64,000 nt of DNA from OMPR01 sp965183835. GTDB taxonomy: Bacteria > Pseudomonadota > Alphaproteobacteria > Rhodobacterales > Rhodobacteraceae. The stretch's first letter is position 1. Every line of letters starts with the position of its first letter. The notes below the pieces were generated by a model, which worked only from the letters and a program-made list of their open reading frames with translations, had not been told where the DNA came from and ran no database searches. Position numbers and translations under genes: made by a program. The stretch is from positions 124,001 through 188,000 of the forward strand of contig CBCYME010000010.1 of assembly GCA_965183835.1 (NCBI GenBank). Reading direction: 5' to 3'. Below are positions 36,748 to 45,421 of this stretch, piece by piece.

Positions 36748-37563
36748 TTAGCCCAGCTTGGCGTGCACCTCATCCAGATCAATTTCCGCAATCGGCATTT
36801 TATTTCCGGGGTTCTCAAAATCGTATTTGAACAGCTGGAAATCACGTTTGAAGATTTCATACACCAGATGCATCGACAGATCGTCGAAATAATCCTCGAC
36901 CGGGTGGGCGCGTTTGGGGCCGTGGCCTTCTGATTCGTTGAACCGGGGGATGGTTTTCAGATCGACCGCATGGGGGGTGTCGATGTTGGTCAACACCCGC
37001 TGCATGCCCTCGTTAAAGCTTTCGGTCCAGACGATTTCGTCGTAGCGACCGCCGTTGGCGATGAAGGTCGACACATGACCCGAGACCGCAGACCAGTGAA
37101 TGTCTGGGTCCATCGGGCGGCGCCAGCGGATGGTATCACGCGCAAACAGCAGGAACCGGCGGAAACTTTGGATCTGGTCAAACTCTTGTTTGCCGTCATC
37201 GCCCCCGACTTCGATCCCGTATTTGTAGATCAGGGTGGGCACCAGATTGCCGCGATAGCGCCGCCCGTTGCGCTGAATGCCGCAGATTTTGTCGAAAAAC
37301 GAGCTGAGGATTCGGGTGTAGGGATTGCGCACACAGGTGAAGGCATAAGATTTATGCGCCAACACGTTGCGTGTGATCGGCCCCTGACTGTCGTCCCGCG
37401 CCCATTTGTGCATTCCGTCTTTGGCGTCGTGGATATCGCCATCGAAAAATTCACCATGGTCGGAATAATACATGATCTGACCAATGGTCGAGCAGGCGCA
37501 TTTCGGCACCACGCGATAGACCACACTTTCGCTTTCCGTCATCCAGACGCCGGGAAAACCCAT
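36748..37563 (-). CDS. sulfotransferase family protein
   Basis: 271-residue PAPS-dependent sulfotransferase of the carbohydrate (HNK-1/chondroitin-like) group. The 5'-phosphosulfate loop is VPKCACSTIGQ near 19-29 and the 3'-phosphate motif CVRNPYTRILSSFF near 77-90. No signal peptide or membrane anchor, so it acts in the cytoplasm. It diverges from the Branch-type glycosyltransferase gene, suggesting that a surface glycan is both branched and sulfated. Acceptor unknown. Confidence 0.85.
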   Translation of the reverse strand: MGFPGVWMTESESVVYRVVPKCACSTIGQIMYYSDHGEFFDGDIHDAKDGMHKWARDDSQGPITRNVLAHKSYAFTCVRNPYTRILSSFFDKICGIQRNGRRYRGNLVPTLIYKYGIEVGGDDGKQEFDQIQSFRRFLLFARDTIRWRRPMDPDIHWSAVSGHVSTFIANGGRYDEIVWTESFNEGMQRVLTNIDTPHAVDLKTIPRFNESEGHGPKRAHPVEDYFDDLSMHLVYEIFKRDFQLFKYDFENPGNKMPIAEIDLDEVHAKLG

Positions 37564-37708
37564 CTGCCTTGCCTCCTATCCCTGTTTCGCCGTACCGTGG
37601 CCACAGGTGTGCTTGCCTTAAAAAAGCAAATAAATGCTGTTTATTCAATCGGTCTTCACCTTTATCAACGTAAACAAAGAACACAAATAGGGATAGATCG
37701 TTTCCAAT

Positions 37709-39286
37709 ATGGCAAAAATTGCCTACATCCTGCTGTGCCACAAAGATCCGGATGCAATTATCATGCAGGCCGAGCGGTTGACTGTGGCCGGCGATTACAT
37801 GGCGATCCACTTTGACGCCCGCGCCAAGCCCGAGCATTTTAAAAAGATCAAAGACGCGTTGAGCGACAACCCAAACGTGACCTTTGCCCGCAAACGCATC
37901 AAGTGCGGCTGGGGGGAATGGTCGCTGGTTCAGGCGTCGCTGTATGCGGTGCAGGCGGCGGTCGAAAATTTCCCGCGCGCCACGCATTTCTACATGCTGT
38001 CGGGCGATTGCATGGCGATCAAAACCGCTGAATACGCGCATAAGTTTCTGGACGAAAATGACAAGGATTTCATCGAAAGCTTTGACTATTTCGAAAGCGA
38101 CTGGATCAAAACCGGCTGGAAAGAAGAGCGGTTGGTCTATCGCCATTTTTTCAACGAACGCACCCAGAAAAGGCGGTTCTATGCCGCTTACAATCTGCAA
38201 AAACGGTTTGGCCTGAAACGCGACATCCCGCACGATCTGCAAGTCATGATTGGCAGCCAATGGTGGTGCCTGCGGCGGCGCACTGTGGAATGGATTCTGG
38301 ATTTCACCCGCCAACGGCGCGACGTCATGCGGTTTTTCCGCACCACCTGGATTCCGGATGAGACCTTTTTCCAGACCCTTGTGCGCCACCTGATCCCCGA
38401 GGACGAGATCGAGGCGCGCACCCTCACCTTTTTGATGTTTTCCGATTACGGCATGCCGGTCACGTTCCACAATGATCACTATGATCTGTTGCTGGCTCAG
38501 GATTTTCTGTTTGCCCGCAAGATCAGCCCCCAAGCCAAAGAGCTTAAGGCCCGTCTGGGTCGGCTTTATGCGGCCCATGATGTTGGGTTCCAGATCTCGA
38601 ACGAAGGCACCAGCCTGTATAAATTCCTGACGGGTCGTGGCCGGATGGGTCGGCGGTTCAGCATGCGGTTCTGGGAAACCGAAAGCTCGCTGGGGCGCGA
38701 GCGTGAGTTGTTGATCGTGGTGTGCAAGAAATGGCACGTTGCCAAACGTCTGTTGGAACAGATCCGCCACGTCGCAAATGTTCCGACCATCGACTATCTG
38801 TTCAACGAAGAAAGCACCCCCCTGCCCGATCTTGGCGGCATCCAAACCTCGCTTGAAAAACGCACCCGCCACCGGCGCGCGCTGATGCGGATGTTGTTTG
38901 AATACTACAATACGGATCGGTTGGTGATCTGCATGGATTCCTCCAATCTGGATCTGATGAATGATTTTTATTCGGATCGCTCGATCACCCGGCTTTTGGA
39001 AATCGACTGTCATTTCAGCGACGAATATCTGACTGGCCACGCCCATCGCGTGGGGCTGGCCGGGGAACGCACGCCCAAAGCCACGTTAGAGCGGTTGCTG
39101 CCCACAATTCGCAACGACATGAACCATGAATCAGACCTTATTCGCGATGCGGGGTTCAACCGCTACCAGCGCATTCGCGAAACATCGACCGCCGAAGAGA
39201 ATGCGCTTAAACTGGCTGAATTCCTGTCGATCAGCTGGGATCAGGGGCTGCGGCTTGCCCAGACGGATCACCTGTTTTCGGACTAA
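37709..39286 (+). CDS. Branch-type (GT14) glycosyltransferase with extra C-terminal domain
   Basis: 525 residues. The N-terminal ~290 residues are a GT14/Branch domain, as in core-2 beta-1,6-GlcNAc transferase and xylosyltransferase: YILLCHKDPDAI, the FYMLSGDCMAIKT motif, GSQWWCLRR and PDETFFQTL. The C-terminal ~220 residues form a separate unknown domain (possibly the DUF5928 family) with VVCKKWHVAKRLLE and EIDCHFSDEY. A very long antisense open frame across this gene (37451-39046) is a coding shadow. Cytoplasmic, no signal peptide. Confidence 0.85.
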   Translation: MAKIAYILLCHKDPDAIIMQAERLTVAGDYMAIHFDARAKPEHFKKIKDALSDNPNVTFARKRIKCGWGEWSLVQASLYAVQAAVENFPRATHFYMLSGDCMAIKTAEYAHKFLDENDKDFIESFDYFESDWIKTGWKEERLVYRHFFNERTQKRRFYAAYNLQKRFGLKRDIPHDLQVMIGSQWWCLRRRTVEWILDFTRQRRDVMRFFRTTWIPDETFFQTLVRHLIPEDEIEARTLTFLMFSDYGMPVTFHNDHYDLLLAQDFLFARKISPQAKELKARLGRLYAAHDVGFQISNEGTSLYKFLTGRGRMGRRFSMRFWETESSLGRERELLIVVCKKWHVAKRLLEQIRHVANVPTIDYLFNEESTPLPDLGGIQTSLEKRTRHRRALMRMLFEYYNTDRLVICMDSSNLDLMNDFYSDRSITRLLEIDCHFSDEYLTGHAHRVGLAGERTPKATLERLLPTIRNDMNHESDLIRDAGFNRYQRIRETSTAEENALKLAEFLSISWDQGLRLAQTDHLFSD

Positions 39287-39290
39287 AATT

Positions 39291-39310
39291 CGGGGGCAAA
39301 ATCGCCCCCG
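39291..39310. terminator. hairpin between convergent genes
   Basis: CGGGGGC at 39291-39297 pairs with GCCCCCG at 39304-39310 around AAAATC. No strong T-run; probably a shared stop for the glycosyltransferase gene and the convergent secreted protein gene. Confidence 0.55.
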
Positions 39311-39321
39311 GATCACAGGCT

Positions 39322-39834
39322 TTATTTGAACGTCGCCACGCCGCTATAGCTGGCGATCAGGGGCTGTTCGTAGGCGAATTTGATAACAAACGTGTCGGTC
39401 TGGATGTTCTGACCTTTGTATTTTTCAAGCTTGTAGTCCTCGGTCACGCGCCCTGTGACGGTCACCGTGTCGCCGGTTTTCTTAGCGTCCAGAACTTTGA
39501 AATCCCGGCCCAGCTCTTCGTAGCCTTTGAAATACTCAAGGTATTCTTCGGGGATTTCCATATCGGCGTATTGCTGGACCTCTGCGGCGGTGAAATTGAA
39601 CACGTCATCCGGGATGCCATAGCCGTATTTGGTGGTGTAGACCGCAGTTGCATCGGGCAAGAACATGTTGATCATCGGCGGATAGTTTTCCGCGATCAGA
39701 TGGGTGTAAAAGCTTTCGACCAGACCTTTGGCATCGGCCACTTCATCCGCAGCAGCGGTTTGCGCTGCGACCAGCATAGCAAAGCCAACACCTGCCGCCG
39801 TGGCTTTTGCAACCGGACCTTTAAAAACACGCAT
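39322..39834 (-). CDS. secreted NTF2/SnoaL-like protein
   Basis: 170 residues, signal peptide MRVFKGPVAKATAAGVGFAMLVAAQTAAA. The mature part looks like a cone-shaped NTF2-like fold (LVESFYTHLIAENYPPMINMF, then TVTVTGRVTEDY and DTFVIKFAYEQP). Such domains bind small ligands or serve as enzymes; no catalytic set is recognised. ATG at 39834 lies seven bases after GGGAG. Periplasmic, function unknown. Confidence 0.75.
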   Translation of the reverse strand: MRVFKGPVAKATAAGVGFAMLVAAQTAAADEVADAKGLVESFYTHLIAENYPPMINMFLPDATAVYTTKYGYGIPDDVFNFTAAEVQQYADMEIPEEYLEYFKGYEELGRDFKVLDAKKTGDTVTVTGRVTEDYKLEKYKGQNIQTDTFVIKFAYEQPLIASYSGVATFK

Positions 39835-40008
39835 CACGACACTCCCAATTCATTTACTGTCCAAAAAGACAGATAATAGCCACCTCCCCTCTCGGCAAGA
39901 CGCGCGGAACAGATTTTTCGACAGAACCGGCAAACAAACGCCAACGGCCGCCCAGTTCCCCGAGCGGCCGCATGTTTTCAAAGGTATTTCAAGGCCTTGG
40001 GGCCAGCG

Positions 40009-40650
40009 TTATTTGCGCCAGGTATCCAACCACCGGCGGAACCGACCGCGTTTTTCGTCAATCGCATCGCCAGCCGCATAGAGGCCGTCCTCGACGCTTT
40101 CGACCATCGGATCGATCCGCGCCTCGCGGAAGCGACGCCAGCGCACATAGATTGCCCAGAACAGCGCGCCGAACACCACTAGGAAGATGATATTGAACCA
40201 CGGGATGATCCGCACATCGGGGCTGTCCACCTGCCAGATTTTCACTGCGTTGGGAAAGATCGAGATGAATTCATTGCGCCAGCCATAGTGCCGCATCGCC
40301 ACCCATTTGGGCGCCTCGGCCGAGGATTTCAGATCCGCCGCTTCGGCCTGTAGGTTAGACGAGTTCAGCTTGAAATAGGGTGGCCAGCTCCAACCCGTGT
40401 CTTCGTTGCGATAGACCATGACCTTGCCATTGGCCAACCGTGTCTGAATGAAAAACACATCGCGGTTGGGCGTGGTTGCATCGCTGCCCACGTCCTGCGC
40501 CGCCCAGAACAGGCTGTTCTCGCCCGGATCGATCCGCTTTTCGTAGGTGTCCGTGATCCGGACAAAATCATGCTTTGGCAACGTATAGTGCAGCGCCGCC
40601 GCAATCGTCCCCCAAAACAGAATGATGAACGCCCATTTGATGTAAGCCAT
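40009..40650 (-). CDS. DUF1523-family membrane protein
   Basis: 213 residues, one membrane helix at each end: WAFIILFWGTIAAALHYTL at the N-terminus and IIPWFNIIFLVVFGALFWAIYV near 160-180, with a periplasmic region between (HDFVRITDTYEKRIDP, NGKVMVYRNEDTGWSWPPYFK). The C-terminal cytoplasmic tail is basic. DUF1523 is a Rhodobacterales family of unknown role. It is the last gene of the leftward AAA+ cluster, 11 bases behind the 88-residue gene. Confidence 0.82.
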   Translation of the reverse strand: MAYIKWAFIILFWGTIAAALHYTLPKHDFVRITDTYEKRIDPGENSLFWAAQDVGSDATTPNRDVFFIQTRLANGKVMVYRNEDTGWSWPPYFKLNSSNLQAEAADLKSSAEAPKWVAMRHYGWRNEFISIFPNAVKIWQVDSPDVRIIPWFNIIFLVVFGALFWAIYVRWRRFREARIDPMVESVEDGLYAAGDAIDEKRGRFRRWLDTWRK

Positions 40651-40661
40651 GGTTCAGGCCC

Positions 40662-40928
40662 TCACATGAAATTCGAGAAATAAACAAGGAACGCAATCAG
40701 CGCCAAAGGCACCACATACACCCCCAAGATCAACTTGCGCCGGAACGAGGCATCGTATTTTTTCAACCCCCGCGCGACAAAAGCCTCGCGGTCGCCGGTG
40801 ACACCTTTTTTGTCCCAATACGCCTCGAGCTTGTTGCGGCGCACGCGGCGAGAATACAGTGATACCGCGATATAGATCACCGTCAAGACCACCAACAAGG
40901 GGACAAGCAAGCGCAGCATTACAAACAT
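40662..40928 (-). CDS. small two-helix membrane protein
   Basis: 88 residues: helix LLVPLLVVLTVIYIAVSLY, a charged cytoplasmic loop with KKGVTGDREAFVARGLKKYD, and helix LILGVYVVPLALIAFLVYF. Family not recognised, though similar short genes accompany DUF1523 in relatives. It starts one base before the end of the DUF6638-like gene's stop codon region, so it is translationally linked to it. Confidence 0.78.
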   Translation of the reverse strand: MFVMLRLLVPLLVVLTVIYIAVSLYSRRVRRNKLEAYWDKKGVTGDREAFVARGLKKYDASFRRKLILGVYVVPLALIAFLVYFSNFM

Positions 40929-42272
40929 TTACGGCCTCCTTACAGCGCCCCATGGGCCCACACGGGCAATCAGATCATCGGTTGGTGCGGACACATCGCC
41001 CTGCATGTCCGGTTCATGGCCAAACAGCGCCTCGCGCGCGCCCGCTTTGTCCACCTGATACTCTCGCGCAAGGAAATCAGCAACATAGGCCTTTTTCGAC
41101 TCGGGCCAGCCCGCATAGGTGCGATAGAACAGCTCTTTATGACATATGAACAGCTGGCGCACATCCAAGGGGCACAGTTCCGCCAGCAGCATGTTGACCA
41201 GATCGCGGTGATCCGTGTCTGCCGCGCGCAGGGTGTAGAAATACGCCGGATGGTCGGAACTGATCCGCGGCCACCGCCCGCCCGAGCGCGCCCAGCTCTG
41301 GACTTGGGCCAGCGCGTGGTATTCATCGGGCAGTTGTTCCACGTGGCGGCGCGCCAGTCGGCGCATGTCGCTGCGGTCCAGATTGCTGAGATCGATGCCC
41401 GCGTTGGCCGCCGTGTCGATGGTGATAAAGTCCATCTTTTGTTGCAGGATCTGGGCCGCATCCACGCCGCGCGCTTTGACAATGGGTTCGACCAGATCGT
41501 TGTAGTCAAAGAATTTGGCGATCCGGTTCCGGTCGCTCAGATCAAACACGTATTTGATTGGCAGATCGTCGTCGGGTTTTTCACCGCTTGCGATAACTGC
41601 AGGATGTTCCAGATCCGAAAACAGATAGAGCCCGCCATAATGCGCCGTCCAGAACGCGCCCTGTTCAAACAGGGTCTGGCTTAGATGCACCGGGTTGCGG
41701 GTCACATCGCCGGTCTGTTTGGCCGCGCCGATCATATCCGCGATCAGCACGTCATCGAACCAAGCGTCTTCTTCGGTTTTGAAGCGGTCGACCATATTGC
41801 CCAGCTGTGTGGCGGTTTTCAGGGTGCCGCCGACGGTGTCGGCCTCGACCTCGACCTTTTTGAGATCAAAAAGGCGCCGGGGCGAGGTCACTTTGAAGAC
41901 CGAATTGACAAGCTCCCCGGCGACCGCATCCGTTGCGGTCAGCGCGAACAGCTGGCTTTCGTTGTCTTCGATAAACTGGCGCAGGATGTCCCGCGAGGTG
42001 GAGAATTTGACGTTCAGCAGCGGCGCGCGTTTCTGTTCGGTTGTCAGCAGAATGAACTGCCGGTTGACCCCATTGGGGTTGAGGTAGAGCGGATCGCCCA
42101 GCTCATCCCCCACCTCGGGGGAATAGCCCGAGATATCGACATGGAAGTCGGTTAGGGTGGTGGTCTTACCGCTGAGATGCTGGAGCGCGCGGTTATAGCG
42201 TTCGATCAGGGCGGGGCTGGAGATGTGGACGAGGTTGCCGAACATCAGGCCCTTTTCAATCAATCTCTTCAC
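40929..42272 (-). CDS. DUF6638-like cytosolic protein of the AAA+ cluster
   Basis: 447 residues with a GTG start (42272) six bases behind AAGGAG. No signal peptide or membrane helix. Conserved-looking stretches include LIEKGLMFGNLVHISSPALI, DFHVDISGYSPEVGDEL and NRQFILLTTEQKRAPLLNVKF near the N-terminus, and EQGAFWTAHYGGLYLFS. I believe this is the Rhodobacteraceae DUF6638 family. No catalytic motif is visible. It probably works with the AAA+ ATPase encoded upstream in the same run. Confidence 0.78.
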   Translation of the reverse strand: MKRLIEKGLMFGNLVHISSPALIERYNRALQHLSGKTTTLTDFHVDISGYSPEVGDELGDPLYLNPNGVNRQFILLTTEQKRAPLLNVKFSTSRDILRQFIEDNESQLFALTATDAVAGELVNSVFKVTSPRRLFDLKKVEVEADTVGGTLKTATQLGNMVDRFKTEEDAWFDDVLIADMIGAAKQTGDVTRNPVHLSQTLFEQGAFWTAHYGGLYLFSDLEHPAVIASGEKPDDDLPIKYVFDLSDRNRIAKFFDYNDLVEPIVKARGVDAAQILQQKMDFITIDTAANAGIDLSNLDRSDMRRLARRHVEQLPDEYHALAQVQSWARSGGRWPRISSDHPAYFYTLRAADTDHRDLVNMLLAELCPLDVRQLFICHKELFYRTYAGWPESKKAYVADFLAREYQVDKAGAREALFGHEPDMQGDVSAPTDDLIARVGPWGAVRRP

Positions 42273-42368
42273 GACATCTCCTTTCTTGTAAAACGGTAGC
42301 GACGCGTCCGGCCCGAGGGAGGGTACGGAACGCGCGCGCCCTGTGGGGCGGGTCGGGAAAATTGTGGA

Positions 42369-42737
42369 TCATTCATCAAAGCCCAACAGAGATTTCTCCT
42401 TGTTCTTGACTATTCCGGCCACAATTGATGCAAAGCGGTCTTCTGCCTCCAGTTCAATATTCGTTGCTTTCGGTATCGCATTTATTTCCGCCCACATACT
42501 ATCCCACAGTCTTTTTCGCTCAGCATCATTACAATCTACGCGCAAGAAGATTTCCGTAGTCATCTGAATTAGGGAGGCGATAGATTCTTTTGTAACTTCA
42601 ATGGGAAGAGTTCCAGCCGTACCAGATGACAGACCATGTTTTAGATCGAAGCTCGTCAAATTCGACAATGCCTCGAACCTCACCACCAATTGCTTTAGCT
42701 CCGCTATTTCAGCTCGCTTCTCATCGTGAATTTTCAT
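42369..42737 (-). CDS. soluble part of a probable membrane-anchored protein (C-terminal fragment)
   Basis: From MKIHDEKRAEIAELKQLV to a stop at 42369; a GTG at 42764 is also open. Helical and charged, with no family recognised, and distinctly AT-rich compared with its neighbours. It most likely forms one gene with the membrane fragment upstream: removing one base from the run at 42742-42745 joins RSTAK directly to SMKIHDEK and gives about 177 residues (535 minus 1 bases). Confidence 0.6.
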   Translation of the reverse strand: MKIHDEKRAEIAELKQLVVRFEALSNLTSFDLKHGLSSGTAGTLPIEVTKESIASLIQMTTEIFLRVDCNDAERKRLWDSMWAEINAIPKATNIELEAEDRFASIVAGIVKNKEKSLLGFDE

Positions 42738-42903
42738 CGACTTTTGCAGTGCTCCTATCCTCACGTTGAGACTGCAGGTTTCGCCCTGTGGTTATAAGGG
42801 AAACTATTGTTGTCACGCATAACGTCACCACAGGTATTGCTACCAGAGTAACCAGTTCTTTATGACCAGCTATCCAATTTGAAATATCAGCGGTTGTGGT
42901 CAT
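42721..42903 (-). CDS. membrane anchor fragment (N-terminal part of the same gene)
   Basis: MTTTADISNWIAGHKELV followed by one membrane helix (TLVAIPVVTLCVTTIVSLI) and a charged linker LQSQREDRSTAK. As written it stops at 42721 after 60 residues, overlapping the next open frame. See the downstream fragment: a single +1 error would fuse them. AT-rich, inserted between core cluster genes. Confidence 0.6.
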   Translation of the reverse strand: MTTTADISNWIAGHKELVTLVAIPVVTLCVTTIVSLITTGRNLQSQREDRSTAKVDENSR

Positions 42904-42983
42904 AATCGTCTTCCATCTCGTGGGAAAAACTCGGGCTCAGGAAATTCAGTTCCGGCATTAAAACCCTCTCCAATCACCACCCA

Positions 42984-43017
42984 AGCCCCCTCCCCATGGG
43001 GGGGAGGGGAGGGGGCT
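42984..43017. repeat. 12-bp GC-rich inverted repeat
   Basis: AGCCCCCTCCCC (42984-42995) with its exact complement at 43006-43017, followed at once by GCGCGGC-AGG-GCCGCGC. The 188-base gap 42904-43091 otherwise holds nothing I can assign. It lies between the AT-rich small gene and the 110-residue membrane protein gene. Confidence 0.7.
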
Positions 43018-43091
43018 GCGCGGCAGGGCCGCGCTGGTTTGAGGCAGCGGGGGACTAGTGTTCAATATCCCGATAGGAGCAAAGGGGTGTT

Positions 43092-43424
43092 TCATTGCTT
43101 TGACCTGCCAATCACTTTCCCGAGCCAAAAGGTAAAAAGGCTAAGAGGGAACAAGACCACCATTGAGAACCCAAACACCACCAACCAAAGAAATGGCACC
43201 CGAGCGAAATCACTTAGGCCTCCGCTCATGTCAGCAATAACAAGAAACGACGCCAGACCCGTCAGCCCAAAGGGCAGGCCCACAGATGCCCATGCCGTTT
43301 TGCGCACCGCATTGCCCCACAGATCGTCGTCCTTGCCAAACCGCGCCCCTTGCACCAACGCCACGGGCACCGCGACCAAAGCGCTGGCCACACTGGTGTA
43401 GAATGCAATCGCCAACAGGAGCAT
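43092..43424 (-). CDS. small polytopic membrane protein
   Basis: 110 residues, three or four helices (MLLLAIAFYTSVASALVAVP, ASVGLPFGLTGLASFLVIA, FLWLVVFGFSMVVLFPLSLF). Not recognised. Located 52 bases downstream of the AAA+ gene on the same strand, with only a weak ribosome site. One of several short membrane proteins placed between the larger genes of this cluster. Confidence 0.68.
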   Translation of the reverse strand: MLLLAIAFYTSVASALVAVPVALVQGARFGKDDDLWGNAVRKTAWASVGLPFGLTGLASFLVIADMSGGLSDFARVPFLWLVVFGFSMVVLFPLSLFTFWLGKVIGRSKQ

Positions 43425-43476
43425 TTAAGCTTTGCCCCCTAGATACCGTTTCTTCGCGGCCTCTTGGCGGCCGAAA

Positions 43477-45369
43477 TCACGGGACCAGCGCATCGATGGC
43501 GACCTCGTCGGATTTGTCGGCATAGCGGAATTCGCTGTCGGCGTAGCGGTTGATTTCTTGCACCACCATATCCACCGTGATCGGCACCCGCAGGTCGGCG
43601 ATCATGGCGTGTTTGGTGTCGTAATCCTGAAACAGGAACAGGTCGGGGTTTTCCATCCATTCGTCCGGCAGCTCAAAATCCATCGCGCGCACCTTTACCG
43701 CGTCGGTGATGTTCTTGATGGCGCGGCCGGTGAAGCGTTCATCTGCCTGTTGGATCGCCTTGAGGTAGGTGCCCAGCTTGGCAATTGTATTTAGCGCGCC
43801 AATTTGCCCCTCGACCTGTTCATAGACTTGCAACAATCCGTCCTCGTGCGGACGGGCGTGGCCCTCGAAACTGGCGGCGACGGCGCGTTTGATTTCCTGC
43901 GCGGCAAAGGCGGTGTGATCGCCCAGCGGGATGTCGTGGTTCTTGCCCATCAGCAGGTTCAGGATGTCAATGTAGTCCTCGCGCGTTTGTGGCCCATCGA
44001 CCAGAAACCGGGCCCCGGCGCGTTGGCGTAGGGCGTCATCGACGTTTTCGGGATAGTTCGAGAACATGCCAAAGGTGCAATTGCCGCGCACGACGGTGTT
44101 GGCGCCTGCAAAGCTCTCCATCAAGACAGCGGTGATTTCGAGCTGCCCGGCTGAGGACTGACGATCGCCGCGTTTGCCGGCCAGTTGGTCGATGTCATCA
44201 ATGGTGCCGAACCCAATGACCGAGGGGTCCAGAATGGTGTTGATGAATGCCTTGGCGTTTTGGCCCGACTTGCCCTGATAGCTGTCAATGTTGTCGGTGC
44301 TGAGGTTCTGATAGCGGAACGGGTAGCCCGCGTTCAGGCAATAGTCGTTCAGCAGCCCGGCCATCATCTGGATCAGCGTCGTTTTCCCTGTGCCCGGTTT
44401 GCCATCACCCATAAAGGTAAAGATGAAGCCGCCCAGATCGGCAAAGGGGTTCAACCGGCGATCAAAGTCATAGGCCATCAGCATCTTGGCCAGTTTCATC
44501 GCCTGATATTTGGCGATGTGGTTGCCGACGACCTCGTTCGGTTTCTTGAACGTCATCGTCAGGGTGGTGGATTTCGCTTTTGAGGCGGGTTCGAACCCGC
44601 GCAGGGTCAGGTCGTCTGCCTCAACATGCCATGCGGACCCGGCAAAACCTGCCAGTTGTGGAGCGCCTTGGGCCCGTTGGGCGGCCTTTTCCATCAACTG
44701 CTCGGCAAAGCCGCTGGCCGCTGCGATCAGATGCGCATCATCGGGGGCTTTGGTGGCCAGAACCTGATCCAATTCCCACAGGGCCCCGTGCAGGGCAAGC
44801 TGGCCATTGTCGGTCAGCAATTCATCAACCTCACCAACCTCGACCGTGACCTCGGACAGGTGCGAAGACAGGAGATAGGCCAGCGCATTGCCCAAGGTGT
44901 GGGCGGTAATCAGCGCCTCGCCGGTCAACAGGTCTGAGAATTCGGACTTGCGCGCAGGGGGCAAATCCCCCGCCAGATTGGCGCGTTTCAAATCGCCCAG
45001 CGCGGTTTGATCGGCGTAGATCTCGCCCATCGCGAGGGCAATCGAAATGGCCCGGCGCAGGGCATGCTGCACCGTCGCCTGCAATGGAGAGGTCAGTGCG
45101 TCGCCATCATCCGCCGCCTCGATCCGCTCAACCAGATGCACCCCATCGGTGCGCGCGGTGCGTCGTGTCACCAACCCCGGTGTGGTGGATCGAAACCGCC
45201 GCCGCGTGCCAACGCCCGGGCTGCGTTCCGCCGGAGCATTTGCGGAGGGCGCAACCGCCGTCGCAATCCGGGGGGCATGTTCGAACCCGCTCAGCAGCAC
45301 AGTGGCTGCCGGGTAGTGTTTGCGAATGTCCGCTTCGGGCAATTCCATTTGGTCAGAATTCAAGCTCAT
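43477..45369 (-). CDS. AAA+ ATPase, centre of an uncharacterised cluster
   Basis: 630 residues from ATG at 45369 (AGAGG nine bases upstream). Residues 1-270 form a unique N-terminal region: a proline/arginine-rich linker, then mostly helical. The AAA+ core has Walker A GDGKPGTGKT at 321-330, Walker B GFGTIDDIDQ with Asp391-Asp392, a sensor-1 Asn438 in FGMFSNYPEN and candidate arginine fingers at 448-454 (RQRAGAR). The C-terminal ~150 residues include a helical lid. Not a Lon, Clp or FtsH type; MoxR-like or remodelling ATPase is plausible. Complete and intact. Confidence 0.88.
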   Translation of the reverse strand: MSLNSDQMELPEADIRKHYPAATVLLSGFEHAPRIATAVAPSANAPAERSPGVGTRRRFRSTTPGLVTRRTARTDGVHLVERIEAADDGDALTSPLQATVQHALRRAISIALAMGEIYADQTALGDLKRANLAGDLPPARKSEFSDLLTGEALITAHTLGNALAYLLSSHLSEVTVEVGEVDELLTDNGQLALHGALWELDQVLATKAPDDAHLIAAASGFAEQLMEKAAQRAQGAPQLAGFAGSAWHVEADDLTLRGFEPASKAKSTTLTMTFKKPNEVVGNHIAKYQAMKLAKMLMAYDFDRRLNPFADLGGFIFTFMGDGKPGTGKTTLIQMMAGLLNDYCLNAGYPFRYQNLSTDNIDSYQGKSGQNAKAFINTILDPSVIGFGTIDDIDQLAGKRGDRQSSAGQLEITAVLMESFAGANTVVRGNCTFGMFSNYPENVDDALRQRAGARFLVDGPQTREDYIDILNLLMGKNHDIPLGDHTAFAAQEIKRAVAASFEGHARPHEDGLLQVYEQVEGQIGALNTIAKLGTYLKAIQQADERFTGRAIKNITDAVKVRAMDFELPDEWMENPDLFLFQDYDTKHAMIADLRVPITVDMVVQEINRYADSEFRYADKSDEVAIDALVP

Positions 45370-45421
45370 GTCACGCAACCTCTTTTAACAATATTCAAAT
45401 GCAGCACGTTCGGCGCGGCAG

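Noticed and set aside
37451..39046. 531-residue antisense open frame
   Set aside because: It runs opposite a well supported glycosyltransferase gene, has no recognisable domain, and arises from the high-GC third-position pattern.
42984..43017. G-rich stem as an intrinsic terminator inside the AAA+ cluster
   Set aside because: No T-run follows on either strand, and genes continue on both sides in the same direction; reported only as a repeat.
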